Below are positions 11,779-24,441 of a stretch of 64,000 bases of DNA, piece after piece (the first letter of the stretch is position 1; each line of letters begins with the position of its first letter). Source of the DNA: Adineta ricciae. Lineage: Eukaryota; Rotifera; Eurotatoria; Adinetida; Adinetidae. The stretch lies in assembly GCA_905250025.1 (NCBI GenBank), contig CAJNOJ010000020.1, positions 620,001 to 684,000 of the forward strand. The letters are read 5' to 3'. The notes below the pieces were generated by a model. That model was not told where the DNA came from and ran no database searches. It worked only from the letters and a program-made list of their open reading frames with translations. The position numbers were made by a program, and so were the translations under genes.

Positions 11779-12650
11779 CTAGTGATTCATGGGATCTGGC
11801 TGCGGCGAAGGGCCGGTGGCATCGGAATTTTGTGTTGTTGGAACTGTTCCTGCTTGTGCTTCGATGGCTTCTGGAGCGTTGATGCCTTCACCAGGTGGGT
11901 CGTATGAAATGTGAAATAATTCTCGAACTTCAGTTGATGATTTTCCACGAACCATATTGGCAATTGTTTTACAACCAACAGCTAACAATGTTTTGATACC
12001 TAAGTAGTTAGCCGCCTATACGAAAAACAAAGATGAACTCGTTATTGCAGAGCAAACTTCAAGTTTGAACGTACCATGATAACATCGAATAGTGTACCTT
12101 CGGAGACGGTGAATTGTTTGATAAAGTTTTGGTCCCATTCGCTGATGTCGTCGGAACTAAGAAGAAAACCAATGTTCACATATGTCCTAGGTAAGGTCGA
12201 AATTTAGTACCGTTTTGGTTCATAGATATCTTTGTTTGGGTCGTCATCCTCCTCTTCTTCAGCTGATTCTGGCGTTTGATCGTTTTTGTGATGGTTGCAA
12301 TATTCAACGATCTAAAGCACGATTGAAACGAGCATTGACACGAAAATCAATTGAGAAATCAATACGAACTGGGCCCAGGATGGATGCTTTCACGTTAGGT
12401 AGAGGAATAGGTACATCGCCAACATCCACCACTGAAACAGTCAATCATTGAAATTAACACTTCCTTGGAAAAAAAGAAATATTTACTAACATTCAGCCAA
12501 CGTTTTTATAGTTGATGACTGCTCGACTACGCCTTGATCGATTTCGAAAATTTGGTCGTCATTTGACTTGATTTTGATTATTCTCGACGGTGCATTTTCC
12601 GCAGCATTTGTGGCATTAGTCGATGCATTAACGTCAGTAGTCGTTGCCAT
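11779..12650 (-). CDS. SKP1: SKP1-like SCF ubiquitin ligase adaptor
   Basis: Five exons join in phase (coding lengths 160, 62, 101, 82 and 237 nt) into 213 residues. An N-terminal Ala/Thr/Asn extension of ~22 residues precedes the SKP1 fold: [12 protein letters not shown], then [27 protein letters not shown], an acidic loop, [28 protein letters not shown] and [12 protein letters not shown]. These match SKP1 strand by strand. Family knowledge: SKP1 bridges cullin-1 and F-box proteins. The oddity is the C-terminus: the conserved ending with WCEEK, which packs on the F-box, is replaced by about 45 residues rich in Pro, Gly and Thr. It may therefore be a divergent paralogue. An acceptor TTGTAG lies shortly before the ATG. 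Confidence 0.92.
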
Positions 12651-13636
12651 ATCTTCTATTTAGTCTACAATAGAATAGTGAAAGAATACGAGACGTGACG
12701 CTTCTTTTATAAGCATTTGGCTTTTTCCGCTGAGTCAAATTAAAAGAAGGTGACGAAGAAAACGGACTCATACGTCGAAAGAAAAGACAAAGACATGGAC
12801 ATACTTACTCGTTATTGATGAAATTACAAAAGGAAGAAGCCCGTTTAGCGAAAAAAGGTAATGACTCAAAAACAAATAGGACTGATGAAAGAAACCGTGC
12901 AACGCAGTGTACATTTAAATATAATAAGCATTCATAGTCGAAACAAAGCGTATACCGTGGCCCTGTGAAATAGACGAATGATATTGTCGTATAGTATGAT
13001 TTATTTCTTTATCTCTTCTTTAACCAAATATAGCAACATAATCGACGAGAAAAGTCACATAAAAGCAAGGCAAACATTGGAAGAATTGCGAGCCGTGGCT
13101 TTATAAAAATACTTAACAGAGAAAAACAACTATATATTTTTGCGCAATAGATGGCGCTAGACAGCATCATGACCTTCAACAGATGCTATATCAAGGAGAC
13201 CGTCGGAAGGAAAGTCAGTCGGAGACACCCTTCAGGAGTTCAAACCGAAAGAGTCTTCTAGAGAAACGAAGCATGAACGAGAGGCCGTATGTCTTTGAGT
13301 GAACGTCGCCCGATCGAATATCCGTCGTGTTTACTTTTCGTATCCATAAATAAAATGTACACGTTATTTTAATCGGTGACAGAAGAAAACAATAGACATA
13401 CAAGAAAAGATTCATTCACTGTCTTACAAATATGAGGCGAAACAATAAATCGTTATTTTTATTCTTTCGCTTAGTTCCATCGAGAGAAAAGACAAGTAGA
13501 AGGAATAAAACGAGACTATTTTACAAAAAAATAAAATAAAATCCAAAACGAATAAAAAGTTTGTTATGTTGAAATAAATCGTTAAGGAATGTATTTATAT
13601 ATGTAGATGCGAAAGAGTTTGGATCGAGCGAATCTG
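12651..13636. other. intergenic region with one compositionally distinct patch
   Basis: Holds the SKP1 promoter and the Raf 3' flank. Most is AT-rich, but about 13150-13330 is visibly richer in G and C and has a 30-codon open frame on the plus strand starting near 13170. No product recognised. Confidence 0.4.
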
Positions 13637-16600
13637 TCATGAAACATCAGCGTTGAATCGTCGTTGAATGGATACGGGAGTTTTGGGTACGCCGAAATTG
13701 ATCGACAGACCGAGTAAATCGTCTTGAGGATTACGAATTAAACATGGCTCTGATTGTGAACGTTGTGTACGTGGAAATATGAATTCAAATTTTGATAAAA
13801 CATCATCAATCTAAGATAAAAAGCACAAGTTTTATCTGCACAAATATTTTATATGAAAGTGTACTTCAGGTGCAAAATCCGGCCGTTGTTCTCGGTCAAA
13901 TTCTGTGCATTGACGTATTAAATCTGTTATTGCTTCCGGTGTATCATCACGACATTGATCAACTTTGATTTTCAATTTACCTTTGCCAACAAGCCACATT
14001 ATCTAAAGACGAAAATGATCTCAAGGTCGTTTCTCGGTACAACTAACCTGTTCTTTGTTATTGATTGGTGCGTGCGGTAGTTTTCCGCTAAACATTTCAA
14101 ATAAAACACATCCGTACGCATATACATCCGAGCTAGTTGAGTAACAATTGGGATCTTTCTGTTGAATAACTTCAGGCGCCTACGAAACAAAGCAGTTAAA
14201 GTAAAAAAACTATCTCGAAGAACAAAATAGAATTTACCATCCATAAAACTGAACCCGTAGGTTGAAATTGTTGATTAACACCTTCGGCAAGAACGGTTTT
14301 AACAGCTGCCAAGCCAAAATCACCAATCTTAACACGCCAACAAACACCCGCATCGTCAGGTTCAGCACACATATCAAGAAAGACGTTGCTCGACTTCAGA
14401 TCTCGATGGATAATGCCGCGATCATGTAGATATCTATGGAAAACATTGTCCGGTTCTGTCTATAATGAACTTGCTTCATAGTACTTACGACATTCCTTGA
14501 CAAATTTGTCGAGCAATATCAATGAGTTGATTGATTTTCCAATGCCGATCGAGAATGTGAATATGTTTGTACAATGTTGAGCCCTTGCCAATGAAAAGTC
14601 ATCAAACAAACGTGAGAAGAAAAGGCTTCATCTCAATCTTACATCACACCATTGTGTTACAATGGCGAAACGAGGTGAAACGATATATCCATAGAAGTTC
14701 AATGTATTCTGATGTGTAATTTTTCTAAATAATACCCGTATGTAATGTCGAATATGTGTCAGCGAAACGGAGATACAAACTTTAATGCAAAAACTTCATT
14801 ACGAAATGCTTGAAATTGACTCGGAGTCGGTGACACGAAATTCAATTCTTTCAAGGCCACATCACCTATTTCGAAAAACATTCAATGATGATCAGACATC
14901 TCCCTCCAATTTAGTATCACTTCCTACCATGTAATCTCACTTGAGCTTTATATACAGTTCCATAAGTACCTTTACCAACCATTCGGCCATGGTCAAGTAA
15001 ATCTTCCGGTCGAATTTTCCATTCACTGACATATTTCTAGCGAACGAATGAACATGAATATTGTTGTTTCTGTTAAGCAAAAAATAGGAAAATCACACTT
15101 ACAGGCGAGGCTTTCTTTGCGTCCGCGAGAATGTCACTATTTGGCTTGATCAAACTCGGTCGAAGCTTCTCCGGATTAGTTACAATCGATCCATTGACTA
15201 CTACAATGAATAAGAAAAGAAATGGTTAAAAATTTGTTTTACGGATGTAAATTGTAAGTGACAATGAAAACAAGAAGAAGACGAAGAAGAAGAAGAAAGA
15301 AAATCATAAAGAAGGTGATGATCGATGTCAATCAGTGTAGCTAATCAAATCACGTTCGGAAGTCTTACTCAGTAATAACTGAGGAATGTGAAGTATGGGT
15401 GATTCGGTTGATGGCAATGATAATGACAGAAGTGTTGTAGACGGTTGAAAAAGTGTGTTCGATGATGGTGATGACGATATGTTGATCGTCGACAGAGTAG
15501 TAGTTGGACAGGTGCCAACATTTGATGCTGTTGTTGTTGGGAGTGAATCTTGACTAATGTCCTTTTGTGGACCTGTCAAGGTACAAATGGGTTTATTGTA
15601 GGAGGGAAAAACGGGAGGGAAAGCATGTGAAAGAAAACAAAATAGAAACCATGAGAAATCGAATGCACTTCTTTTCATCGAAATAAAGCCAAAACTGCAT
15701 AGATCTACCTACGCCGCATATGCAGCTATATCTGCAAAGACGGCCAAATATGGAATATGGATGGATAGAGAGAGAGAGAAACGAAATCAAAGTCACAAAG
15801 AATCGAATGCATCGTACATACCGACTACTTGGTTTGTTGCAATGCCTTGTCTCTATAAGAAGACGAAGAATAAAAGTTTCCAATGTATTTTTCACGGTTA
15901 TTTCTTACGGGTAGTGGAATTCGTGGCAAGCTACGTGATTGTTCCTTATTTCGTGCTTGAACATTTGGTCGATCGGCGTTAAAACGATCAGGACCAAGAT
16001 GTTTAATATGTCTACGATAAAGATCAATTTAAAAGAACATCGAAACCATCAATAGATTGACAACATACTGAAGAATCGGATGAGAACAAACAGGTGCTTT
16101 GATACAACACTGATTATGATAAGTATTTCCACATGAAACACAACGTTTATACATTTCACGAATACGATGATGACAAAACACACAACGTACACCCATAAAT
16201 GCGCGAAAACGGGGTGTTGGAAGCGTTTCCTAGATGAACACATAGACGAAAAGCTGGACGACACATAGACAAGATATATCCGAAAGCAGACAACAAATTA
16301 AATACCGATAGAAATCTCGTCTAACAATGGTACATATATGTAATTTATGTATACATCGAGTGTGTATACGAGAGCCACACACAAGACATCGAAGTCCTTG
16401 CAAGAGGATTTTATGACAACTGTCACAATAGGTTAGAGTAAAAAATCTTTTTCGTATCTACAGAAACGAAAAGAGATTTTGTCGATACAAATCTTTTCGA
16501 TGCATTTTCCACACTCAGAATAGAGTACTTACGAATGAATGATCAAAATTTGGTTTTTCTTCGAGTTCGATTTCCGTTTCTTGCAGACGATCGAGAGTGA

Positions 16601-17546
16601 TATCCCAAGGGCATGGTTGTCTATGCACATATGTTGATTTTAGTCCGAAAAAACGAGTAAGTTTTATGAAATACCTGGATATCATATAGACTGGCGTATA
16701 TGCACGTATATTAGTCACCGAATGTCTTGAAGCGCGTAATTGAAGTGCCGTTTCAAGTGTTTCATCAGTACGTGGCGCAAGCTAGAAAATTCAAAGTGAT
16801 GGAAATAAATATAGAAACTAATTGATTTACCGCAGTTGTGTGTTTATTAGGAAAATGAACACGGATAAAGTTGTTTGACATCATAGTTGGACTACGCGGT
16901 CGTTGAGTTGAGTGATGCTCGTTGGCTGTTGAATGTTCATTGTGAGAATTATCTTTTGAGTTCGAATATGTTGAAGAAATGGATGATGTATGCTGATGAT
17001 GAGATTTTTCCGATGGAGACGAACGGGGAGAGTGGGACATGGTGGGAGAATATTGTAATTGTTGTTGAAATTGACTATGCATTGTCGAAACATCATTAAA
17101 TGATGACGAATGAGGGAGATTTGTATCGATTGTTTGACCTTGAAGTTCACGAAGATATTCCGTTAGTGTATCTCGCGCTTTTGTTAATGTATCAATTCGA
17201 TCAGTTAATCTTTGAAATTCCTGAAAGGAGCAATATTAAACGTGCGAAGTTTTCATCAGTTAAATCGAGTTACCTGCATATAGAATGAGGGTCGTGTTTC
17301 ACGAAACGCTAGGTTGTAATTATTCACATCTGTTGTCAAATGTTTGAGCAGTTTGAGAAAATCATCAAGTATCTGTTGACTTTTTTCAACATTTCGACAT
17401 TGTTTGGCTTCTTCGATCTTATCAAATATCTTGCGATGGAAACTATCTTCTTGATTGTTTGATTCATGCAGCTGATTATAAGAATCCATAGGAACCGTGC
17501 TGCTGTTGCCGCTTGTTGCACGATTCGCTTGAAGAACCATAGCCAT
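13637..17546 (-). CDS. RAF: Raf serine/threonine kinase
   Basis: Seventeen exons join in phase to 821 residues. Order: BRAF-specific helical region ([19 protein letters not shown], ~85-105); Ras-binding domain starting [13 protein letters not shown] and ending at [11 protein letters not shown]1 zinc finger ([21 protein letters not shown]); Ser/Thr linker; kinase with [46 protein letters not shown] and WMAPEV; then the C-terminal 14-3-3 site RSQSEP. The catalytic Lys, HRD and DFG are intact, and the glycine loop plus VRLHGDVALK correspond closely to BRAF. Family knowledge: Raf is activated by Ras-GTP at the membrane and phosphorylates MEK. The RBD separates it from KSR. One 31-bp exon (about 15852-15822) lies in the linker. 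The ATG is fixed by an in-frame stop just upstream. Confidence 0.96.
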
Positions 17547-19330
17547 CCAAACAATGCTCCTCTACGGTCTGGTCACCTGAATCCACGCAAACAAAAGCAG
17601 AAATAACTCTTTAGTTTTCTAAAAATAAAAAAATCCTACCGTTTGAAGCAAACTATCATTTATATGTGTATCTAAAATAGAACAACAGTATCGCGTAACA
17701 TATGGCAGGAACAACAGATCAAGCATTGAACGATAAAATAATAGAATATTCTTCTTCTACCAGTTCTCTCTCCTGTCGCAGTGCAAGTTCATGACAGGCA
17801 AAAGTACATGAGACTGACGTTCACAGAAATTACAAAAGTAAACGACATAAATATGTTCCTGATACTTTGCAAACGAAGAAAACAAAACAATGTCTGACGT
17901 CGTAATCGAACTATCAATAAAGTCTACTTACTTGAATTTCCTTACTCCTCTGTGTGAACAAGTGTAATAAGTGCCTGAAGTTGTCGACAAAGTTGTTTTT
18001 TTTTCTCTACTCTAATGTAAGCCTGTCAGTTTTTTCTCTTCTTGAAAAGGATGAGAATACGTAAGTAACAATTGCTAATTAATAATTCATTATTATATTG
18101 AAGAAAAAAACAACATTCATGCATACATTTGTCTTTCTCTAACGAAGAAAGTCTAAATACTTGAGAAAATAACATCGAATCTTTGTGAAAACATCTCGTA
18201 AGAAGATCAATGGAAGGCCGTCGTTAAAAAAAAAGATTCATCCAAATTTGCTTGTCATGAAATATACAAGCGGTTATTTCTTTTCTTTTTCAGCACGCTC
18301 TACTCTCTTTTTCTCATCAAACAACTACTAATAGCGTACTGATGTTTTTTCGTTCTTTTCGAAAATATAAACGACAATTTTTCTTTCCTCCATACTCTAT
18401 ATTTTCTCCTATGATAATTGTACAACATACTCGGCAATATCGGACTGACACGTGACTGACGAACATTTAGTTACTGAAAGGTTGGAGTAATGACCTGTCA
18501 GCCATCCAGGGGTACTCAAAAGATGTTATTGTTCTATCCTTTCGAATGAATCATAGACGTACGGAGCCAACACAGTGTCTCGGCAAAGTTGTTTTATGTC
18601 TTGAAAACTGATTTATATTTTAACTAATTAAAAATAAAGGAAACTTTCTAAGGCGATTTGAGCTCATTTCCGATAAGTTAATAACATGTTATTCAACGAT
18701 TAGAAATCAAACTATCTCCCGCAAGAAGAGCAATATCCAGTGAAAACTTACGGTTGATTAGACATTTACAATAAGAAAAACGAAAAAGGAAAGTAGGGAT
18801 CTAGTCATGATTTTCTCAACTGGTGCTTCAGTTAATTAATTATAAGCTCACGGATGAGGAAAAAATAATAATAACAACAACAACAACAACATAGACAGCA
18901 TAACAACACTATTCTTCAATGATTGATTAGTTTAAAAAGAGACACCAATCGGAATGGAAAGAGTCTAGAGGTCGTGAGTGAATCAAACGAAGGAGAGTCG
19001 AGGAACCAGTCTTTTCGGTGAAAGTGACTTACATAAATTGTTGCGAGCAGCAGTTGTTTGAAAGTCGACACTGGTAGAAACGGTTACAAAGTAATCGATA
19101 GCTATATCTCAGCACAAGATAGTATTTAATTTGCTCGCTTTTTTCTAATCTGTTTTAATCGAATGGTTAGTTTCTTTTTTTTCTATATGATAAGGATTAG
19201 ACGGGAAGCCAGTGAAAAAAAACTGATATTTCTTTCTGAGAATATATATGTTGTTTTCGAACGATATGCGATAAGAGAAGAAATAGTAGATCAGATCGTT
19301 AATTTATTTTTATGAAATGATGATTCAGGA
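17547..19330. other. intergenic region upstream of Raf
   Basis: About 1.8 kb between two minus-strand genes. It should carry the Raf promoter. Long A/T runs, pyrimidine tracts (around 18000-18040 and 18280-18400) and one trinucleotide repeat are the only structure noticed. Confidence 0.45.
18865..18890. repeat. (AAT)n(AAC)n trinucleotide repeat
   Basis: Short tandem AAT units running into about six AAC units, between Raf and the esterase. Confidence 0.85.
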
Positions 19331-20618
19331 TTATGGAAATAACCATTTGATAGCTGTAGGAAATTCACGTCTCCAAAACCATTCTTGGTGTTGACCGTCA
19401 GCAGCAACGACAAGTTTTAACTTAGTTGGATTTTGTTTATACTCAACGGTTGTATTTTGCAAAACGTTGATCATTCGTTGCATATTACTAACCATTGTTG
19501 AACTCTCCAATTGACCTCCGACAAAATAAAGTCGTGGCGGAGAATTTCGGAACGTATGCTTTGCAACATAAGTGTAAATATCATCAGAAAACCAGAATGA
19601 TGGACTGAATATACCAATCAATCCAAAGATATCTTCATGTCGAATACCGGCATAGAAACTACACAGACCACCAAGTGAACTACCTAGGATAGCAGTATTC
19701 TCACGTTCGGGTTTCGTTCGAAAGTGGCTGTTGATATACGGACGAAGTTTGTCTACAATGAAATCCAAATAAAGATTTGCTTGGCCGCCACCGTAGTTTG
19801 CATTTGAGTATGGTGTTAATTCATTCAAACGTTCGGAGCCTCCATTGTCAATACCGACAACGATCATTTCTTGGGAGAGATTATCTAAACTTTCGTCTAC
19901 ACCCCATTCACCTGAAAATGATGTGCTGGCATCGAACAAGTTTTGAGCATCATGCGCGTAAACCACTGGATAGCGTCGATTGAGATCAGTGGAATAACTT
20001 CGAGGAAGATAAATCCAGATACGACGTGTGCGTGGAAGATGATTCCACATGGAAAAGTTCGAATCTAAGATGTAAACTTGATTCGTAGCAGTGTGAACAC
20101 GGCCAGCTGTATCCGACCATTGTTCAATAGAAACATCAATTGACTGAGGATTGTTTGACTAAACATGAAATAGAAAATCCTATCAATGGTTATTCGATAT
20201 CAAAATAAAAATATTTGAAAAATGATTAGAACTAGATGACCTCGATCGGGGCACATTTTCACATACTGTAGTTAACTTTCGATTCGCTCGTGCTGTTCCA
20301 TCTCCCCAGGTTTCAGCTGTCGACCAACTTCCTCTTGTTATCTTGAATTCCACTGTAGTCGATTGCGGCAGATCAATTGTTAACGATTTCGTAATACTAT
20401 TGAATTCATATCGTTGATCATTCGGTATCCATTGATTAAATGATCCAGCTAAGAAAATCTTATCATTTAATGGCGTAAAGAATCTCGGTAGCTGTTTCAA
20501 ATTGAATCGAACAGTTACACAGTGAAGAGAGTTGAAAACTAAAGTATTGGAGACATTCTACTGCAAAGCTATCGAACGATGACTTACGTGCGCATAGGAC
20601 AATGATGATTCGAAACAT
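19331..20618 (-). CDS. secreted alpha/beta-hydrolase esterase with N-terminal carbohydrate-binding-like module
   Basis: Three exons (20618-20588, 20538-20267, 20158-19331) join in phase into 376 residues. A signal peptide (MFRIIIVLCALFNSLHC) leads to an Ig-like module (IFLAGSFNQWIPNDQ, VEFKITRGSWSTAE) like starch/glycogen-binding CBM20/48 or E-set domains. From residue ~150 comes an esterase of the bacterial enterochelin-esterase/esterase-D type: RRIWIYLPRSY, YPVVYAHDAQNLFD, the nucleophile elbow GSSLGG, and a late DGQHQEWFW giving the probable catalytic His. The acid residue is not pinned down. Substrate is unknown; a sugar ester is suggested by the binding module. This architecture is commoner in bacteria than animals, so horizontal origin followed by intron gain is plausible but unproven here. 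Confidence 0.85.
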
Positions 20619-21059
20619 TCTCCGTTGATATTTCGTATCAAAATAGAACTAATCCTTGGTTTTACATGCAATATATATACTTTTTTATTTTTGTTATTCA
20701 TTTGATAATGGAAGAGAGAAAGGAAACAGAAGAACAGAAAACACGAGTTGATCATCTGTTAAGGATTCGTTTTCTATTGTTTAGGATAACAGATTAGACA
20801 TTGTTTGTGTTTGATAAATAGAAAGAAAGGAAAAGGAGAAGAAGAAAAAAAAAGCAGAAGTCTAATTGATTAGATATGCTATTCAATAGAGAATTGATCT
20901 CGATATACTAGAGAAATGAATAAAGTAGGTAAAGAGATAAACATACACCTGAGTAACATTGTTGGCTCTTTGATTTTACAAATACAAGAATATATACACA
21001 TGAACTCGATAGATAGCCGTCGGCGTGTGTGCGAGCGCGAGAGATAGATGAGTTCGTTT
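20619..21059. other. spacer between esterase and CDC27
   Basis: Short intergenic stretch with purine-rich tracts near 20820-20855. No gene seen. Confidence 0.4.
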
Positions 21060-24000
21060 TTAAAGGATCTCTTCACTTGAATCCATCGGTTGAATATCTT
21101 GAAGTGAACTTTGAGATTGCATTTGACTATTATCATCTTCAGTTACTGACGAAGCGATGTCTTCCATGCCTAGCAGAAGATCTTCATCTTTCGAATAGAG
21201 TTTATCGGCATTTTCTTTCAACTGATTGTTAGCACCTAGGAAAAATAAACAGGACTATCGTATGAAACTGGTCGATGACAGACAACTTTGTTTTACCTTT
21301 AGGGTCAAGATCCATACTCCATGACATGTACATATATGAGTAATGGAAGTTCTTCAAATGTCGATGAACCTGAACGAATTAGCATGAATGAAAACCTTTT
21401 GAATCAAAACTTCGCTTACTTTACTAAGTAAATAGTAAACAAGTGACTCTTTCGGCGCAATTTGCCGCAATTCTTCAAGTTCACTCAATGCTTCGTGATA
21501 CCGCTCGAGGTGTAATAGAAGGCCAGCTCTAAAAAACAAAAAAAATCCTCGAATAAATCATTCTTTCCTAGAAAGTATTTTACTCACTTGTGAAATTTAC
21601 ACAGCGCATTTTTCGAATCAATTTTCAATGCATCATTCAATAATGCTAGTGCATCAGCGGATTGATTACATTTATGTTGTGCCTAAACGAATGTTTCTCA
21701 TCAGAGAAAATATACGAAACAAATAAAAAGTATTCTTACCACTGCTAAATGACAAATTAGATCTGGATTGGTACGATATATACTCGTAGCTTTCGTGAAA
21801 TGAAATGCAGCTGATTGAAATTTTTCTTGTTTCAAATAAATCATCGCTACACCATTCCTATTCGAACAGAAGCAACAATTGACCAACAAAATCATGTCAG
21901 TAGACTCACCAAGCTTTGTAACTGCGTGGATTCAATTGTATAGCTTTGCGAAAGCATGCCATTGCTCGCTCAAGTTCATCAATGAGAGAATATTCATTGC
22001 CTAACAGTGTGTATGCATAATCAGATTCAGGTGCTAGTTGAATGGCACGTTTAAATGCTTGAATTGCTTTATCATATTCATGATTCAAACTTAGACAATT
22101 GCCCGACGCACACCAACTCTAAAGTTAGGAAAACGAAACGTCACAGATATCCTATCACAGATTTCCTGAGAGTGACTTACAGCTGGATGCTTTCGATCAG
22201 TTTCAGTTAATTCGTGTGCTAACGTTGCTAGAGCAATATCGTCTTTCAAATGCCATAGGACAGTACTATAATATTCTAGTCCATCGATGTGATATGGATA
22301 CTTTGTACGCAATTCTCGATAGATCAAAGAAGATTTCTGATAATCATGTAAATGATAATAGCAATTGGCTAATCGTAATAGAGCCCAGGGTGTATTAAGA
22401 TGCTTTAGAGATATCGACTCGAATAATTCAATTGCCTGTCGACATTCAAATTGGGATAAGTATTGAAGGCCTTGGCCAAGGAGTTTAAACACGTTGATTA
22501 TATTTTCGATAATTTCTGCAAAAGATAAAAACGAAACGATCAATATTTTCAATTGATGACTAAGGAAAAACGAACCAGATATGCGTGGAGTTGATTGTGA
22601 TTTCTTTTGTCGCTCACGTTTATTACTAATATCTGTTTCCATCGAGGAATTCAAACTGGTATTACTTGACCGAACTTGCGATCGTGTTGTCATTTTATTT
22701 GGAGACTCGGACGATGATATAGGAGTGATACTCATATCAGCACAGGGTGGACGCGGCTTTGTGATGCGTGTCGTACGTTTCGTTGGAGCACGAATGGATT
22801 TGTTCTCCTTCAATTCCAGAACAATCGTTCGAGCATATCAAATTTGAGCGAACAACAACCTACCTTTCGTGTACTCGCTGTTTTCTTCGCCTCACTAATG
22901 GAAGTCGATGCCATATCATGCTTATGTATAAGCGTAGCTGTTGAGATAGGTGTACTCGTATCATCAAATCCATACTGTTGCCTAGAAAAACAAACAAACT
23001 GATAGTTATTCAAACTGATGTTCATGATGAATTCATACAGCATTCGCGTATTTTGTCGTTTGGGTGCTAAGGGTGGATTACGTAATGTGGGAATATTATC
23101 AGGTGGCTTGATAGTGGGTGGAGTGTATTTATCACCATCTTGCAGTTGTTCAGAAAGTAAGCCAATAGGCGTTGATGTAATACTTGCTGAAATGTTCGCT
23201 GAATCAACATTTAAAATCGAATCTGTTAATTTCATAACATATGCCGGTGCTGGGAATAGACGTTGTTGAGGTCGTTCTTTGATAGGAAGACTAGTACTTG
23301 TATTTATCGACTAAAACAAGAAGAAAGATCAACGATTGTTTCAGATGAATTTCAAATCGAAACGAACATTTTCTATAGTTTGATTTTCACTTTGGATATC
23401 TTTTATAGACTCTGCATAGGGAGTGATACATATGGGTGATTCTGATATAGATCGAGCGGATTTGATCGTAGATGAGCAGAATATACTTGTATCAACACGT
23501 TCGCCTAGAAAAAAAAAGTGAAAATTAAACCTGTGTTTTGAATAAACAAACATTTGTTACCTAATCGACAGAGAGCTTCGAAGGACGACCAGAGAAATGG
23601 ATTGATTTTCAATGATTTCCGATAGCATTCACTCGCCTTTTGATGACGATCTGATTTTCTACAATTAATTCAATGAAATATTCAAATCTATCCATCAATC
23701 GTTGACTTACTCGCAAATTTTAGCTAGTAATTGTAATGCAAATGCTGCTTGATCTCCATGATCAGTGGTAAAATCATCAAGTACAACTGTACTAATTGAC
23801 GAACAATTTCCCAGTAGCACTGATTCTGCTTCATGCAATCTTCGAAAGCGACAACGAGCGTTTTGTTATTTCGTCGTTTTCGAAAATTCTCTCAACTTAC
23901 TTGTCTATATCAAAACAACATTTTGCTAAAAGAAGTTTAGCAGTGGGTACATGTTCAATCGATGAATGTCGCAATAACCAATAAGATTTGTTAATATCAC

Positions 24001-24202
24001 CGCTGAGATAATAAGTTCGAGCTAATAAATAAGTTGATTCATCATTTTTGACTAAAAGAAAGAAGATTGCTTTTGGAATTATTCTTCGGTGTGCTGTACC
24101 TTCGGCATAGAGACGTTCAGCAAGAAAGATCGCATCGACATAATCGAAATTTTGGATAAATTGATTGATATAAACTCGAACAGAATCGACTGTGACCGAC
24201 AT
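21060..24202 (-). CDS. CDC27: CDC27/APC3, TPR subunit of the anaphase-promoting complex
   Basis: About fifteen short exons in phase. The N-terminus has the APC3 opening with YVDAIFLAERLYAE and ARTYYLSGDINKSYWLLR, then AKCCFDID and YRKSLKINPFLWSSFEALC. A Ser/Thr-rich disordered middle (RLFPAPAYVMK, STPRISG) follows, then the C-terminal TPR superhelix: EYYSTVLWHLKDDIALA, YAYTLLGNEYSLIDELERA, VAMIYLKQEKF, ELEELRQIAPKESLVYYLL and SWSMDLDPKGANNQ. These align in order with human CDC27. Family knowledge: APC3 binds CDC20/CDH1 and the IR tail of APC10 and so recruits substrates such as securin. The ATG lies downstream of a TTAATTAG acceptor, 239 bp after the DNAJC22 stop. Confidence 0.96.
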
Positions 24203-24441
24203 TCAAAGAAGATTTTATCTAATTAAGACATTAAGAAGACTTCTAAAAACCAAAACAAACAAATATGCGTTATTATTCACTGAATTATCGCGAAAATAAA
24301 ACTATCCATCACCAAAATTTAAAAAAAAGAAAGAACAAAATGATTACTGTTATGAAAGATCACGGCACAACGTTAAGAAAAAAAAAACAAAACAAAGATC
24401 TGTCTGAGAGAACAGAAAACGGAAGAATCAATTGGAATGAT

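Noticed and set aside
11787-11978. Alternative reading frame of the SKP1 last exon
   Set aside because: It gives a low-complexity Gln/Pro string and does not restore the missing SKP1 C-terminus; the frame in phase with the other exons was kept.
13225-13260. GGAGTTCAAACCG, resembling a tRNA B box
   Set aside because: The flanking bases do not form a T-arm stem, and no A box, anticodon arm or acceptor stem was found nearby.
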